Positions 16,259 to 22,641 of a stretch of DNA of 26,680 nt are shown piece after piece. This stretch comes from Spirochaetota bacterium (GTDB taxonomy: Bacteria; Spirochaetota; UBA12135; COTS27; JAFLEE01). The translations under genes were made by a program, and so were the position numbers. The notes under the pieces were generated by a model that saw nothing but the letters and a program-made list of their open reading frames with translations, ran no database searches and was not told the DNA's origin. The stretch lies in assembly GCA_017302015.1 (NCBI GenBank), contig JAFLEE010000072.1, forward strand, positions 1 through 26,680. Reading direction: 5' to 3'. The stretch's first letter is position 1; each line of letters starts with the position of its first letter.

Positions 16259-17239
16259 ATGGCCCTGAAAAAACGCCGCTATTCCGCCGCCCAGGTCCAG
16301 ATGCAGGGCGTATTCCCCCTGCGCTTCCAGCGCTTCGAGATGGGCCGCCAGCGGGAAACCGAGGAGCATACCCACGCCTTTTGCGAGATCGGCCTGAGCC
16401 TGGGCGGGGGCGCGATCCACCTCCACGACGGCCTGGAGCAGGCACTGGAGCCCGGGAGCATCTACATCCTCACCCCGGGGGAATCCCACGCCCTGCGCGT
16501 CCCCCAATCGTGGACCGTGCAGAACATCTACTACTCCCCGGAACTTTTCAGCCGCGAGTACGGCGCCTTCCTTTCCCTTCCCCGCCTCATGGGCCTTTTC
16601 TTCCACCGGGAACTCTTCGGAAGCTCCGGGGTGCCCTGCTTCCGCCTCACCCCCGCCGTCTTCGCCCAGATCGAAAAAATCCTGGAACTCGCCGCGCCCG
16701 ACGCCGACGTCGGCGAGAAGCCCGCGTTGGAGGATCCGCGGGATGGAGGGACCCCCGCCCCCGCGCTCTCGGGCCTTGCGGCGCCGATCGTCCTACGCAG
16801 CCTCTTCACCGCCCTCCTCGTGCTCGTGGCAGAGGACCATCAACGGCAATTCCCCGACCATCCGGCCTTCGCCATCGATGGGCGCATCTTCGCCGCCCTC
16901 GCCGCCGTGGAGAACCTCCTGGAGGGCCCGGCGCGGGATGTGGTGCCCGCGGTGGGCGACGCCCTCGGCATGACGCGGGAGTACGCCTCGTCGTTCTTCC
17001 ACGCCAAGACCGGCTCGACGATCCGCGATTACGTGCTGCGCCGCCGGGTGCTCCGCGCCTGCCCGCTCCTGCTCGAGGGCCGCTCGGTGACGGCGGTCGC
17101 CCACGAACTCGGTTTCTGGGATACGCCCCATTTCACCCGATCCTTCCGGAAAATCTTCGGCTGCGCGCCCCGGGATTATCGCGAGCACCTGCAATCGGGT
17201 TACGGCTCCTTGGATTCGGGGATGGGGCGACCAAACTGA
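16259..17239 (+). CDS. AraC-family regulator with cupin-like sensor
   Basis: This 326-aa regulator has a cupin-type N-terminal domain (about 15-110), with the ETEEHTHAFCEIGLSLGG His motif and ALEPGSIYILTPGESHAL strand pattern that usually bind a sugar or small ligand. The C-terminal AraC domain (about 225-320) contains VPAVGDALGMTREYASSFFHAKTG as the first HTH and VTAVAHELGFWDTPHFTRSFRKIFG as the second, ending CAPRDYREH. A Pro/Ala/Gly-rich stretch near 142-165 is an unusual linker. The start at 16259 opens MALKKRRYS and leaves an 88-bp intergenic region; the frame is open further upstream only because it runs antisense through the URO-D gene. It probably activates the URO-D/PhyH operon and controls itself. 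Confidence 0.9.
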   Translation: MALKKRRYSAAQVQMQGVFPLRFQRFEMGRQRETEEHTHAFCEIGLSLGGGAIHLHDGLEQALEPGSIYILTPGESHALRVPQSWTVQNIYYSPELFSREYGAFLSLPRLMGLFFHRELFGSSGVPCFRLTPAVFAQIEKILELAAPDADVGEKPALEDPRDGGTPAPALSGLAAPIVLRSLFTALLVLVAEDHQRQFPDHPAFAIDGRIFAALAAVENLLEGPARDVVPAVGDALGMTREYASSFFHAKTGSTIRDYVLRRRVLRACPLLLEGRSVTAVAHELGFWDTPHFTRSFRKIFGCAPRDYREHLQSGYGSLDSGMGRPN

Positions 17240-17330
17240 GGCCGCCCTCCCATCCAATCAACCTCGCGAGCCTCGATCTCCGCCATCCGCCAATTGAGAC
17301 CAAGATGCCGGAGTCAGGAGAAATCCCGGC

Positions 17331-18017
17331 TCAAGATGCACCCGGTGTCTGATCCAGAAGATCGCGGGCGCTGATGAGGCGAACCCCGTCTTCCCCTTTC
17401 GCCATCCGTTCCAGGAATTCCTCCAGGAACTCGCGGCGCATCGGCCCCCAGCCCTCGCCGTCGAGTCCGTGGGCGGTGTAGACGAGCCATCCGTTCGCGC
17501 TGGCCTTGAGTTCGCCCAGCGCGTTTTCCAAACCCTGGGCAGCCGCTTCGATCCCCACCGTATGGATCCGCCGGGTCGCCGGAGTGGGGAGCGGCATCAC
17601 CGCGGGGCCTCCGGCGGAAAGCCGGTAGGCCCGCACGACCCCCGCCAACCAAGCTTCCAAGGCGGGCGTGGCGGTATTATAGGGGAAGGCGAAGATCGCC
17701 CGTTCAGGGGAGAAGCCGGCGAGCGAGCGCGAAAAAACATCGAGGCAGCGCAAAATGCGGTCCTTCCCCTCTTCGAAGGTCAAAATCGATTTGTTCGAAT
17801 GGTCGAAGCCGTGGGGTTGGATGGAATGTCCCCGGGCCTGGAGTTCGTTCCAGAAGCCGAAATCGGCGTGGACGGCGGACGGTCCTCCCGAGAGGGCCCG
17901 GGTCGCCACGAGATTGAACTCGGCCCGAAAACCGAAGCGTTCGTAGAGCGCCGCGATCACCTCGCAGGACCTTCGAAAGCCGTCGTCCCAACTGAGGGTG
18001 AGGTAGCGGCCGGGCAT
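17331..18017 (-). CDS. polysaccharide deacetylase, NodB-type (CE4-like)
   Basis: This 228-aa protein carries the NodB-homology motifs: LSWDDGF with Asp11-Asp12 near the N-terminus and the metal-binding pair His69/His73 in QPHGFDH. The later [10 protein letters not shown] strand and a WLVYTAHG segment fit the rest of the barrel, in shortened form. The family removes N- or O-acetyl groups from chitin, peptidoglycan or other polysaccharides. There is no signal peptide or membrane helix, so it either acts on cytoplasmic oligosaccharides or is not a classic envelope enzyme. No clear ribosome binding site precedes the ATG. It is convergent with the AraC gene (91-bp gap) and divergent from the PspC gene. 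Confidence 0.88.
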   Translation of the reverse strand: MPGRYLTLSWDDGFRRSCEVIAALYERFGFRAEFNLVATRALSGGPSAVHADFGFWNELQARGHSIQPHGFDHSNKSILTFEEGKDRILRCLDVFSRSLAGFSPERAIFAFPYNTATPALEAWLAGVVRAYRLSAGGPAVMPLPTPATRRIHTVGIEAAAQGLENALGELKASANGWLVYTAHGLDGEGWGPMRREFLEEFLERMAKGEDGVRLISARDLLDQTPGAS

Positions 18018-18181
18018 CGCGGATCATCGCATCCGGCGAAGACCCCCCGCAATCGTTGGTGGTTGGGTTCCTTCCCAAGACGCCCTCCGGAGCGCCCGTC
18101 CCCAGGGCGGCTTGGAACTTCCCGCCTTGCGCATCGGGCCCCCCCGTGGCAAAATCGACCACCCCCCGATGTGGAGCCCCC

Positions 18182-18382
18182 ATGGGAAAAAAACTCTTCC
18201 TCTCCGACTCGGATAAAAAAATCGGCGGCGTCTGCGGCGGGCTCGCCGCCTATTTCGGCGTCGACCCGACCCTGGTGCGCATCGCCGCCGTGCTCCTCGC
18301 CCTCTTCACCGGGGTGGGCTTCATCGGCTATCTCGTCGTCTGGCTCGTGGCTCCCCGGGAATCGAGCCTGCCCCCGACCTGA
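18182..18382 (+). CDS. small PspC-domain membrane protein
   Basis: This 66-aa protein is a minimal PspC domain. The family signature [19 protein letters not shown] occupies residues 15-33, followed by one hydrophobic helix at about 33-56 ending VVWLVAPRE. PspC proteins sit in the inner membrane and take part in phage-shock or envelope-stress responses; small stand-alone copies are common and poorly studied. GGAG lies five bases before the ATG. No PspA, PspB or PspF gene is nearby. Its stop is 12 bp from the stop of the convergent lipoprotein gene. Confidence 0.92.
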   Translation: MGKKLFLSDSDKKIGGVCGGLAAYFGVDPTLVRIAAVLLALFTGVGFIGYLVVWLVAPRESSLPPT

Positions 18383-18394
18383 GGAACCCCTGCC

Positions 18395-19195
18395 CTAGAC
18401 CTTGTACATGCCGATATTCCGCACCCGCACGCGGTTGAGGGTGTCGATCTCCTTGTGCCGGTACATCCCCGCCTTGAAATAATGCTGGAAGGCATTGAGC
18501 ATATTCGCCCCGTTCGCGCGCAGGGTGATGTTCCCGGGCGAGACCTTCAATTCCATGGAGCCCGAACCGCCCCGCGACCAGACAATCTTCGCGGAGAGCG
18601 AATACCAAGTGTCCTCCAGGATCGGAAAGAAACCCACCGGCGCGTTCTGGGGCCCGTAGGAGAGGCCGAGCACCCGGTTGCTATTGGTGTAGCCGAATGC
18701 CAGGAGCACGGGGGGGCTATTGGCGGGGAAACCGTCCCAGGTTTGGCCGAGGGTCCGGTCAGGCTGGTCATGCCATTGGCTGACGACCCACCACCGGTTT
18801 TTTTCGTCGTAGGGGAAGGGTCCGACGAACTTCATCTGCCACGTGGTCAGCACGGTCTCGCCTTCGCGGTAGGGAAAATCGACGACCAGTTCCGCCCGCA
18901 CGCCGTTATTTTTAAGCGGTTGCCCCGGGAAGAGGCGCAATTCGACCGATTGGGTCTGATCCCCCTCGGTGACCAGGGCGATATTATCGCCGAGGGGAAC
19001 CTCGATGCCCGCGTAGGCGAAGAGGTTGGCGTCCATCGCGGTGGGGAGATAATTGGTGGCCCCGGTCGGATCGAAGGCCCGGAAAGGGTCGTAGGCGCAG
19101 GCCGCCAGCGGCAGGAGGAGCAGGGGCACCAAGCGCTTCAGGCGAAACTTCGAGGCTCCCGCAAGCGCGCACGGGGTAAAAAAACTCGGGACCAT
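18395..19195 (-). CDS. polysaccharide-lyase-like lipoprotein (heparin lyase I family-like)
   Basis: This 266-aa protein starts with a lipoprotein signal: basic KFRLKR, a Leu-rich core, then the lipobox LAAC with Cys33. The mature part resembles the PF14099-type polysaccharide lyase fold (heparin lyase I-like jelly roll), with NRWWVVSQWHDQPD near the middle, followed by PPVLLAFGYTNS, VFF-type strands and a C-terminal FKAGMYRHKE segment. It would sit on a membrane surface and cleave an acidic polysaccharide by elimination; the substrate is unknown. The signal is long because of an unusual first 15 residues; a GTG start near residue 23 is a possible alternative. The gene begins 19 bp after the SGNH hydrolase gene on the same strand, so the pair is probably an operon. 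Confidence 0.8.
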   Translation of the reverse strand: MVPSFFTPCALAGASKFRLKRLVPLLLLPLAACAYDPFRAFDPTGATNYLPTAMDANLFAYAGIEVPLGDNIALVTEGDQTQSVELRLFPGQPLKNNGVRAELVVDFPYREGETVLTTWQMKFVGPFPYDEKNRWWVVSQWHDQPDRTLGQTWDGFPANSPPVLLAFGYTNSNRVLGLSYGPQNAPVGFFPILEDTWYSLSAKIVWSRGGSGSMELKVSPGNITLRANGANMLNAFQHYFKAGMYRHKEIDTLNRVRVRNIGMYKV

Positions 19196-19214
19196 GGGTT
19201 CTTGGCGCGGCGGG

Positions 19215-20354
19215 TCAACGGGACTTCGCGTTCCCCTCTTCGGCCATTTTACCACCTTTGTCCCCTCGGGGCCCCTGTCCCAAGGCCTTTTCCAAAACCG
19301 GCGCCAGGGCATCGGCCATGCGAGAGAAGCCCAAGTCGGTGGGATGGCACCCATCCACCGTCGCCTCCCCATCCTCCCCCAAAAGGGTCTCGCTGGCGAC
19401 GTAGGAAAGGAGCGGGTCCGACGATAAGAGCGGCGCAGCCAAGCGGCGGAGCAGGTCGTTCTTCGGCGTGCGTGCGTTGAGTTTGCCGAGGGCGAGCCAC
19501 GATTGCTGGTAGCAGGTGTTCTCAACCAGGAGGATGGGCACCCCCGGCCGCCGGCCCCGGAGCGCGCCGAGAAAAGGAACGATGCGTTCGGCCACGAGTT
19601 CTTCGGTCAGGTTCGGGAGGGGATCGATGACGTAGGCCGACGCCTCGATCTCGCCGAGAAGGCGCGCCAGCTCGAGTTCCGCCTTGCCGTTGCCCGAGAA
19701 GCCCAGGTTGAACGTCGGCACGCCGAGGCGCCGTCCCAGGAGCGCGGGGTAAGCCATACCCGGCCGGGACGCGCATCCGCCCTGGACGATGGAAGTTCCA
19801 TAGCAGACCACGGGGAGCGCGGGGATCGCCGCCGGAGCCTGGAGCGTGGCGCCTTTGGGTATCCCGAGGGAGAGCGATTCCACCCCGTTGTAGAGCGGGA
19901 GATAGAGGCGGTATTCACGCATGCCGGGGGGGAGGTCTGCGATGAGTTTGACCTGATTGGTCGGGGTCTGGGTCGGGCGCCCGACGGCGAGGAAGCGCCA
20001 AGTCTCTCCATCGAGGCCATAGAGGTCGAGGCCGCTGACGCCCGTGGCGGGCATATGGTCCATGGCGAGGCCCGGGTTGAGGACGGTCCACCGCGCCCCG
20101 ATTTCCCGGGCGTCGGTGGCGAAGCGCACTTCGATGCCCGCGCTATGGCGACTGAGGCTCCAGACCGCCGCGGGAATAAGGTCCCGCGACCGCGCGGGAA
20201 GGCGGTCCAAGGGCCGCTCGAGTTCTTCCCCGCGCCAGCCTTGGCCGGTCCGCGGAAGGCGGAGCCCGTCATACCAAAGCAGCTCGCTTCCGGGTTGGCT
20301 GACGGCGAAGTTCGGGTCGAGATCCTGCGGGGAGGAGGTGCGGGGGACGCTCAT
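19215..20354 (-). CDS. SGNH/GDSL hydrolase with GxDLY N-terminal domain
   Basis: This 379-aa esterase-type protein has a beta-rich N-terminal domain (about 20-180) carrying the GLDLYG motif of the GxDLY domain, and an SGNH catalytic domain (about 182-360). Catalytic elements are Ser188 in YGTSIVQGG, Gly219/Asn222 in GFSGNG, and the Asp334/His337 pair in DGCHP. Enzymes with this layout are mostly predicted carbohydrate or xenobiotic esterases, perhaps removing acetyl groups from glycans. No signal peptide is seen. It is followed 19 bp later by the polysaccharide-lyase-like lipoprotein, which suggests joint action on an acetylated acidic polysaccharide. A hairpin just before the ATG (20356-20373) may mask the ribosome binding site. 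Confidence 0.92.
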   Translation of the reverse strand: MSVPRTSSPQDLDPNFAVSQPGSELLWYDGLRLPRTGQGWRGEELERPLDRLPARSRDLIPAAVWSLSRHSAGIEVRFATDAREIGARWTVLNPGLAMDHMPATGVSGLDLYGLDGETWRFLAVGRPTQTPTNQVKLIADLPPGMREYRLYLPLYNGVESLSLGIPKGATLQAPAAIPALPVVCYGTSIVQGGCASRPGMAYPALLGRRLGVPTFNLGFSGNGKAELELARLLGEIEASAYVIDPLPNLTEELVAERIVPFLGALRGRRPGVPILLVENTCYQQSWLALGKLNARTPKNDLLRRLAAPLLSSDPLLSYVASETLLGEDGEATVDGCHPTDLGFSRMADALAPVLEKALGQGPRGDKGGKMAEEGNAKSR

Positions 20355-20355
20355 G

Positions 20356-20373
20356 GGGGGACTGTACTCCCCC
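20356..20373 (-). promoter_or_regulatory. hairpin over the SGNH ribosome binding site
   Basis: Read on the minus strand, GGGGGA and TCCCCC form a perfect 6-bp stem around a 6-base GTACAG loop, ending one base before the ATG. The G-rich 5' arm is the only Shine-Dalgarno candidate, so folding would hide it. Confidence 0.45.
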
Positions 20374-20649
20374 GCGCCCCTTATCGCAAGCCGCGGCGCG
20401 GTCTAGGGCGCGCCGGGTGCCCTGTGGGCGTCTCCCGGCGCCGAGTTCGCAGCGGACGAACCCGGAGGATACGGGGGCCGCCGCCGCCCGGGACGCCTCG
20501 ACCGCGCCAGAAGGGAGGGATCCACTGGGGTGGAGGGGAGCCCCGGGTTTGGAGCTTCCGCGCCCGAATCGGGAGAGTCCGCCAAGGCCACCATGGCCCA
20601 TCCGAGGCCGGACCGAAAGCCGCCGCTTAGATGCAACATCCCATCCCCC
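20374..20649. other. GC-rich intergenic region, no gene supported
   Basis: About 276 bp lie between the SGNH gene start and the end of the cytidylate-kinase-like gene. Several frames are open because of high GC, but none has a ribosome binding site and family-like sequence together. The SGNH promoter should lie here. I see no clear terminator. Confidence 0.5.
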
Positions 20650-21363
20650 CTAGGTCGCCAGTTCGATCGATTCCGGCTTCGGTTCCATCCAACCCCGTCT
20701 GCGCATCGTCAAAAGCAACACGGCCACCACATCTTCCAGGGAAAAAGCGCTGCAGTCGAAGGTGAGATCGAAGGCCGGTCCCTGCACTGTCGAGTCCCCG
20801 TAGATCTCGCGCAGGGCCCGCCGTTCCTGGTCCACCTTGGCCATTTGCTCCTTCGCCGCCTCGTACCCCAGATTCATCATGCGGCAAACCTGCTCGATGC
20901 GCCACGACTCGGGCGCTTCGAACCGGAGCGACAATCCGCCGGGAAGATCGGCGGTCGCCGCGGTGCTCCCCTGCCCGATGAGGATGGAGCGGCCCTCGCG
21001 GGCCAGGTTCTGCAGGATGAGGGTGATCCGCCGGCGGACCTCGGGGCCGGAGGGCACCTGCTCTCCCACGATCCCGCGCATGAACTCGAGGATCGCGCTG
21101 CCCGCCTCGAGGCGCTTTTGCTTGAGGAGTTCCACGTCCCGGCGCGTATGGGAGGCCAGGCGCTCCAGGATCTCCCGGTTATACACGGCCCAGGGACCCC
21201 CGAGATCCTCGCCCGCGAGGGCCTCCACGAGCCGTACCCCGAGGGAATATCCGTAGCAGCCGTATTGTCGGGAGACGGTGATGAAATGGCCGCTTGCGAC
21301 TTTATGCACCAAGGGCCGGATCTCGCGGGAAGAGATGTAGGTCGAAAGGGTCACGGGCGGCAT
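20650..21363 (-). CDS. cytidylate kinase-like family protein
   Basis: This 237-aa protein matches the cytidylate-kinase-like P-loop family (AAA_26 type). Visible parts are FITVSRQYGCYGYSLGVRL near residues 27-45 at the P-loop position, YNREILERLA at 61-70, REGRSILIGQGS in the middle, and LRFEAPESWRIEQVCRMM with the LREIYGD segment after it. The usual loop of this family reads SRQYGSGG; here it is SRQYGCYG with no Lys, and GRG is replaced by GQG, so nucleotide binding may be weak or changed. The family is of unknown role, often beside regulatory genes. AGGAGG precedes the ATG, and it begins 15 bp after the STAS gene on the same strand. The N-terminal 20 residues are extra to the P-loop fold. 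Confidence 0.85.
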   Translation of the reverse strand: MPPVTLSTYISSREIRPLVHKVASGHFITVSRQYGCYGYSLGVRLVEALAGEDLGGPWAVYNREILERLASHTRRDVELLKQKRLEAGSAILEFMRGIVGEQVPSGPEVRRRITLILQNLAREGRSILIGQGSTAATADLPGGLSLRFEAPESWRIEQVCRMMNLGYEAAKEQMAKVDQERRALREIYGDSTVQGPAFDLTFDCSAFSLEDVVAVLLLTMRRRGWMEPKPESIELAT

Positions 21364-21378
21364 GGCATCCTCCTGGTT

Positions 21379-21828
21379 TTAGTGCAGATCGGCGCAATAA
21401 ACCCCGTATTTCCAGGCCGCATGGCGTTCATGGCCCTTGAAGGAGGCGACGCGATGGAAGACTTGGTGGATGCCGCGCAATTGGATGGGATGGGCGCTGA
21501 CCTCGATCCAACGGCGCAGCGCCTTCTCCACCGGCGAGAGGGAACTCTTGAGGCCCATGGGGATATTGGCCAGCACCAGGCGCAACTCGCGGTGCGGGGT
21601 GATGAGTTCCATCACGAACATGCCGGCGAGCGCCTCGATATTATGGGCGCTCTGAAGATCAAAGGTGAGGCGGCGGCAGGGCCGCATCTCGCAGGCGAGG
21701 GCCACGGCCCGCTTGAAATCGGGATAACTCGAGGCGACCAAGTCGCCCCGGAGCGAAATGACGATGGGGATTTTCTCGCAAACACGGCAACAGGAATTGC
21801 CGTGCACCGGCACGCAATGCTCCACCAT
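21379..21828 (-). CDS. STAS-domain protein with N-terminal Cys/His cluster
   Basis: This 149-aa protein has a STAS-like fold (about 20-115): PIVISLRGDLVASSYPDFKRAV, then RRLTFDLQSAHNIEALAGM, then ELRLVLANIP. STAS domains act as switches in anti-sigma-factor partner systems or bind nucleotides. The usual phosphorylatable Ser/Thr of the DSSG motif is missing (IEALAG here), so a SpoIIAA-type phospho-switch is unlikely. The N-terminus carries Cys5, His9, Cys13 and Cys17 evenly spaced (CX3HX3CX3C) plus Cys14, which could hold zinc or another metal. The start at 21828 is chosen because GGGAGG precedes it; a longer form from 21942 would add 38 poorly structured residues. The cytidylate-kinase-like gene follows 15 bp downstream. 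The hairpin array lies 115 bp upstream. Confidence 0.75.
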   Translation of the reverse strand: MVEHCVPVHGNSCCRVCEKIPIVISLRGDLVASSYPDFKRAVALACEMRPCRRLTFDLQSAHNIEALAGMFVMELITPHRELRLVLANIPMGLKSSLSPVEKALRRWIEVSAHPIQLRGIHQVFHRVASFKGHERHAAWKYGVYCADLH

Positions 21829-21942
21829 GATCCCTCCCCTTCTCGAACCATGTCGCACCCGGTCCGCCTTTGCCCCCAGAGGGGAGACGACTCCGCTTGG
21901 ACCTTGCACTGCGCCTCGTATGACTACTGCCGTGTCCATCAA

Positions 21943-22194
21943 TCCAACAGCCTATCCGCCGCCTCGTGCGGCTGCCGTTGGAGCCGATGCCATCCTGACA
22001 TCATGTCCAACGGCTTATCCGCCGCCTCGTGCGGCTGCCGTTGGAGCCGATGCCATCCTGACATCATGTCCAACGGCTTATCCGCCGCCTCGTGCGGCTG
22101 CCGTTGGAGCTGGTGTCATCCTGACATCATTTCCAACGGCCCATTCGCCGCCTCGTGCGGCTGCCGTTGGAGATGATGCCATCCCGGCATCATG
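21943..22194. repeat. four exact-length 63-bp tandem repeats, two hairpins per unit
   Basis: Units are 21943-22005, 22006-22068, 22069-22131 and 22132-22194, each exactly 63 bp. Each has a first hairpin with outer arms TCCAACGGC/GCCGTTGGA and an inner stem GCCGC-CTCGT-GCGGC, and a second hairpin around the loop ATCCT or ATCCC. The second stem is TGTC/GACA in unit 3 and TGCC/GGCA in unit 4, a compensatory T-A to C-G change; units 1 and 2 carry a C/A mismatch there. Unit 1 has one mismatch in the outer arm. The array lies on the 5' side of the STAS/kinase-like gene pair (minus strand) and downstream of a small minus-strand ORF. The 63-bp period leaves two plus-strand frames open as 21-residue repeats, but I see no sign that they are translated. 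Confidence 0.95.
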
Positions 22195-22277
22195 CCATTA
22201 TTGGTAACAAAAACATTTTGGGAGAGTGAAAACCATGGTCCAAAAATAGCGGGTCAACAGGTTCGGGAAGCATTGTG
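22195..22277. other. AT-rich spacer after the repeat array
   Basis: This 83-bp spacer, with AT-rich runs such as AACAAAAACATTTTG, lies between the last repeat unit and the small ORF. I see no recognised element in it. Confidence 0.4.
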
Positions 22278-22472
22278 TCAAGAAGGAACGACAATCCAGA
22301 CCGGATTGTCTCCCAAAAAAGAAAAGGGAAGGGCTATCTTTTTGCCTTCCGTTGACGAATTCAGGACGGGGAATTCCCGATGGTGACCCAAGCAAATCTT
22401 CTTGAAATCCTCCAATTCCGCAGGATTTAGGGTTTCTCGCCTTCCTGGACCTTGGACGATGTACACCTTCAT
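22278..22472 (-). CDS. small hypothetical protein
   Basis: This 64-aa frame begins MKVYIVQGPGRRE and ends in a hydrophobic GDNPVWIVVPS. GAGG lies about eight bases before the ATG. The hydrophobic/polar pattern, with a LNPAELEDFKKI helix, looks like a small folded protein, but I recognise no family. Its base composition is more AT-rich than its neighbours, which may mean recent arrival. It lies upstream of the repeat array and the STAS gene on the same strand and could be part of that unit. It may also be non-coding. Confidence 0.4.
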   Translation of the reverse strand: MKVYIVQGPGRRETLNPAELEDFKKICLGHHREFPVLNSSTEGKKIALPFSFLGDNPVWIVVPS

Positions 22473-22641
22473 AGGGCTGCCCTCATTTGTTGCAATCCCC
22501 CAAGCATCCCCGCAGGTTCCGGCCTAACCTTTTCCCGGGGTTAAAGATCGCTCAAATGCAGCTCCGCTCCATTGAAAAGATGAATGAAGCCGCTTCCCAC
22601 CATACGGAAACCCGTGATCCTAACCGCCGCCAGGAGTCGCC

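Noticed and set aside
20530-22176. Long plus-strand open frame of about 548 codons ending in 21-residue repeats
   Set aside because: It runs antisense to the kinase-like and STAS genes, which have good family matches. The repeat part is open only because 63 is a multiple of three.
21943-22194. Integron attC sites, because GTCCAAC and GTTGGAG flank a hairpin with a GCCGC/GCGGC stem
   Set aside because: The palindrome is about 40 bp, shorter than normal attC sites, the right-hand box does not fit GTTRRRY, there are no cassettes between units, and no integrase gene is seen.
21943-22194. CRISPR array
   Set aside because: The whole 63-bp unit is repeated including the part between hairpins, so there are no unique spacers, and no cas genes are present.
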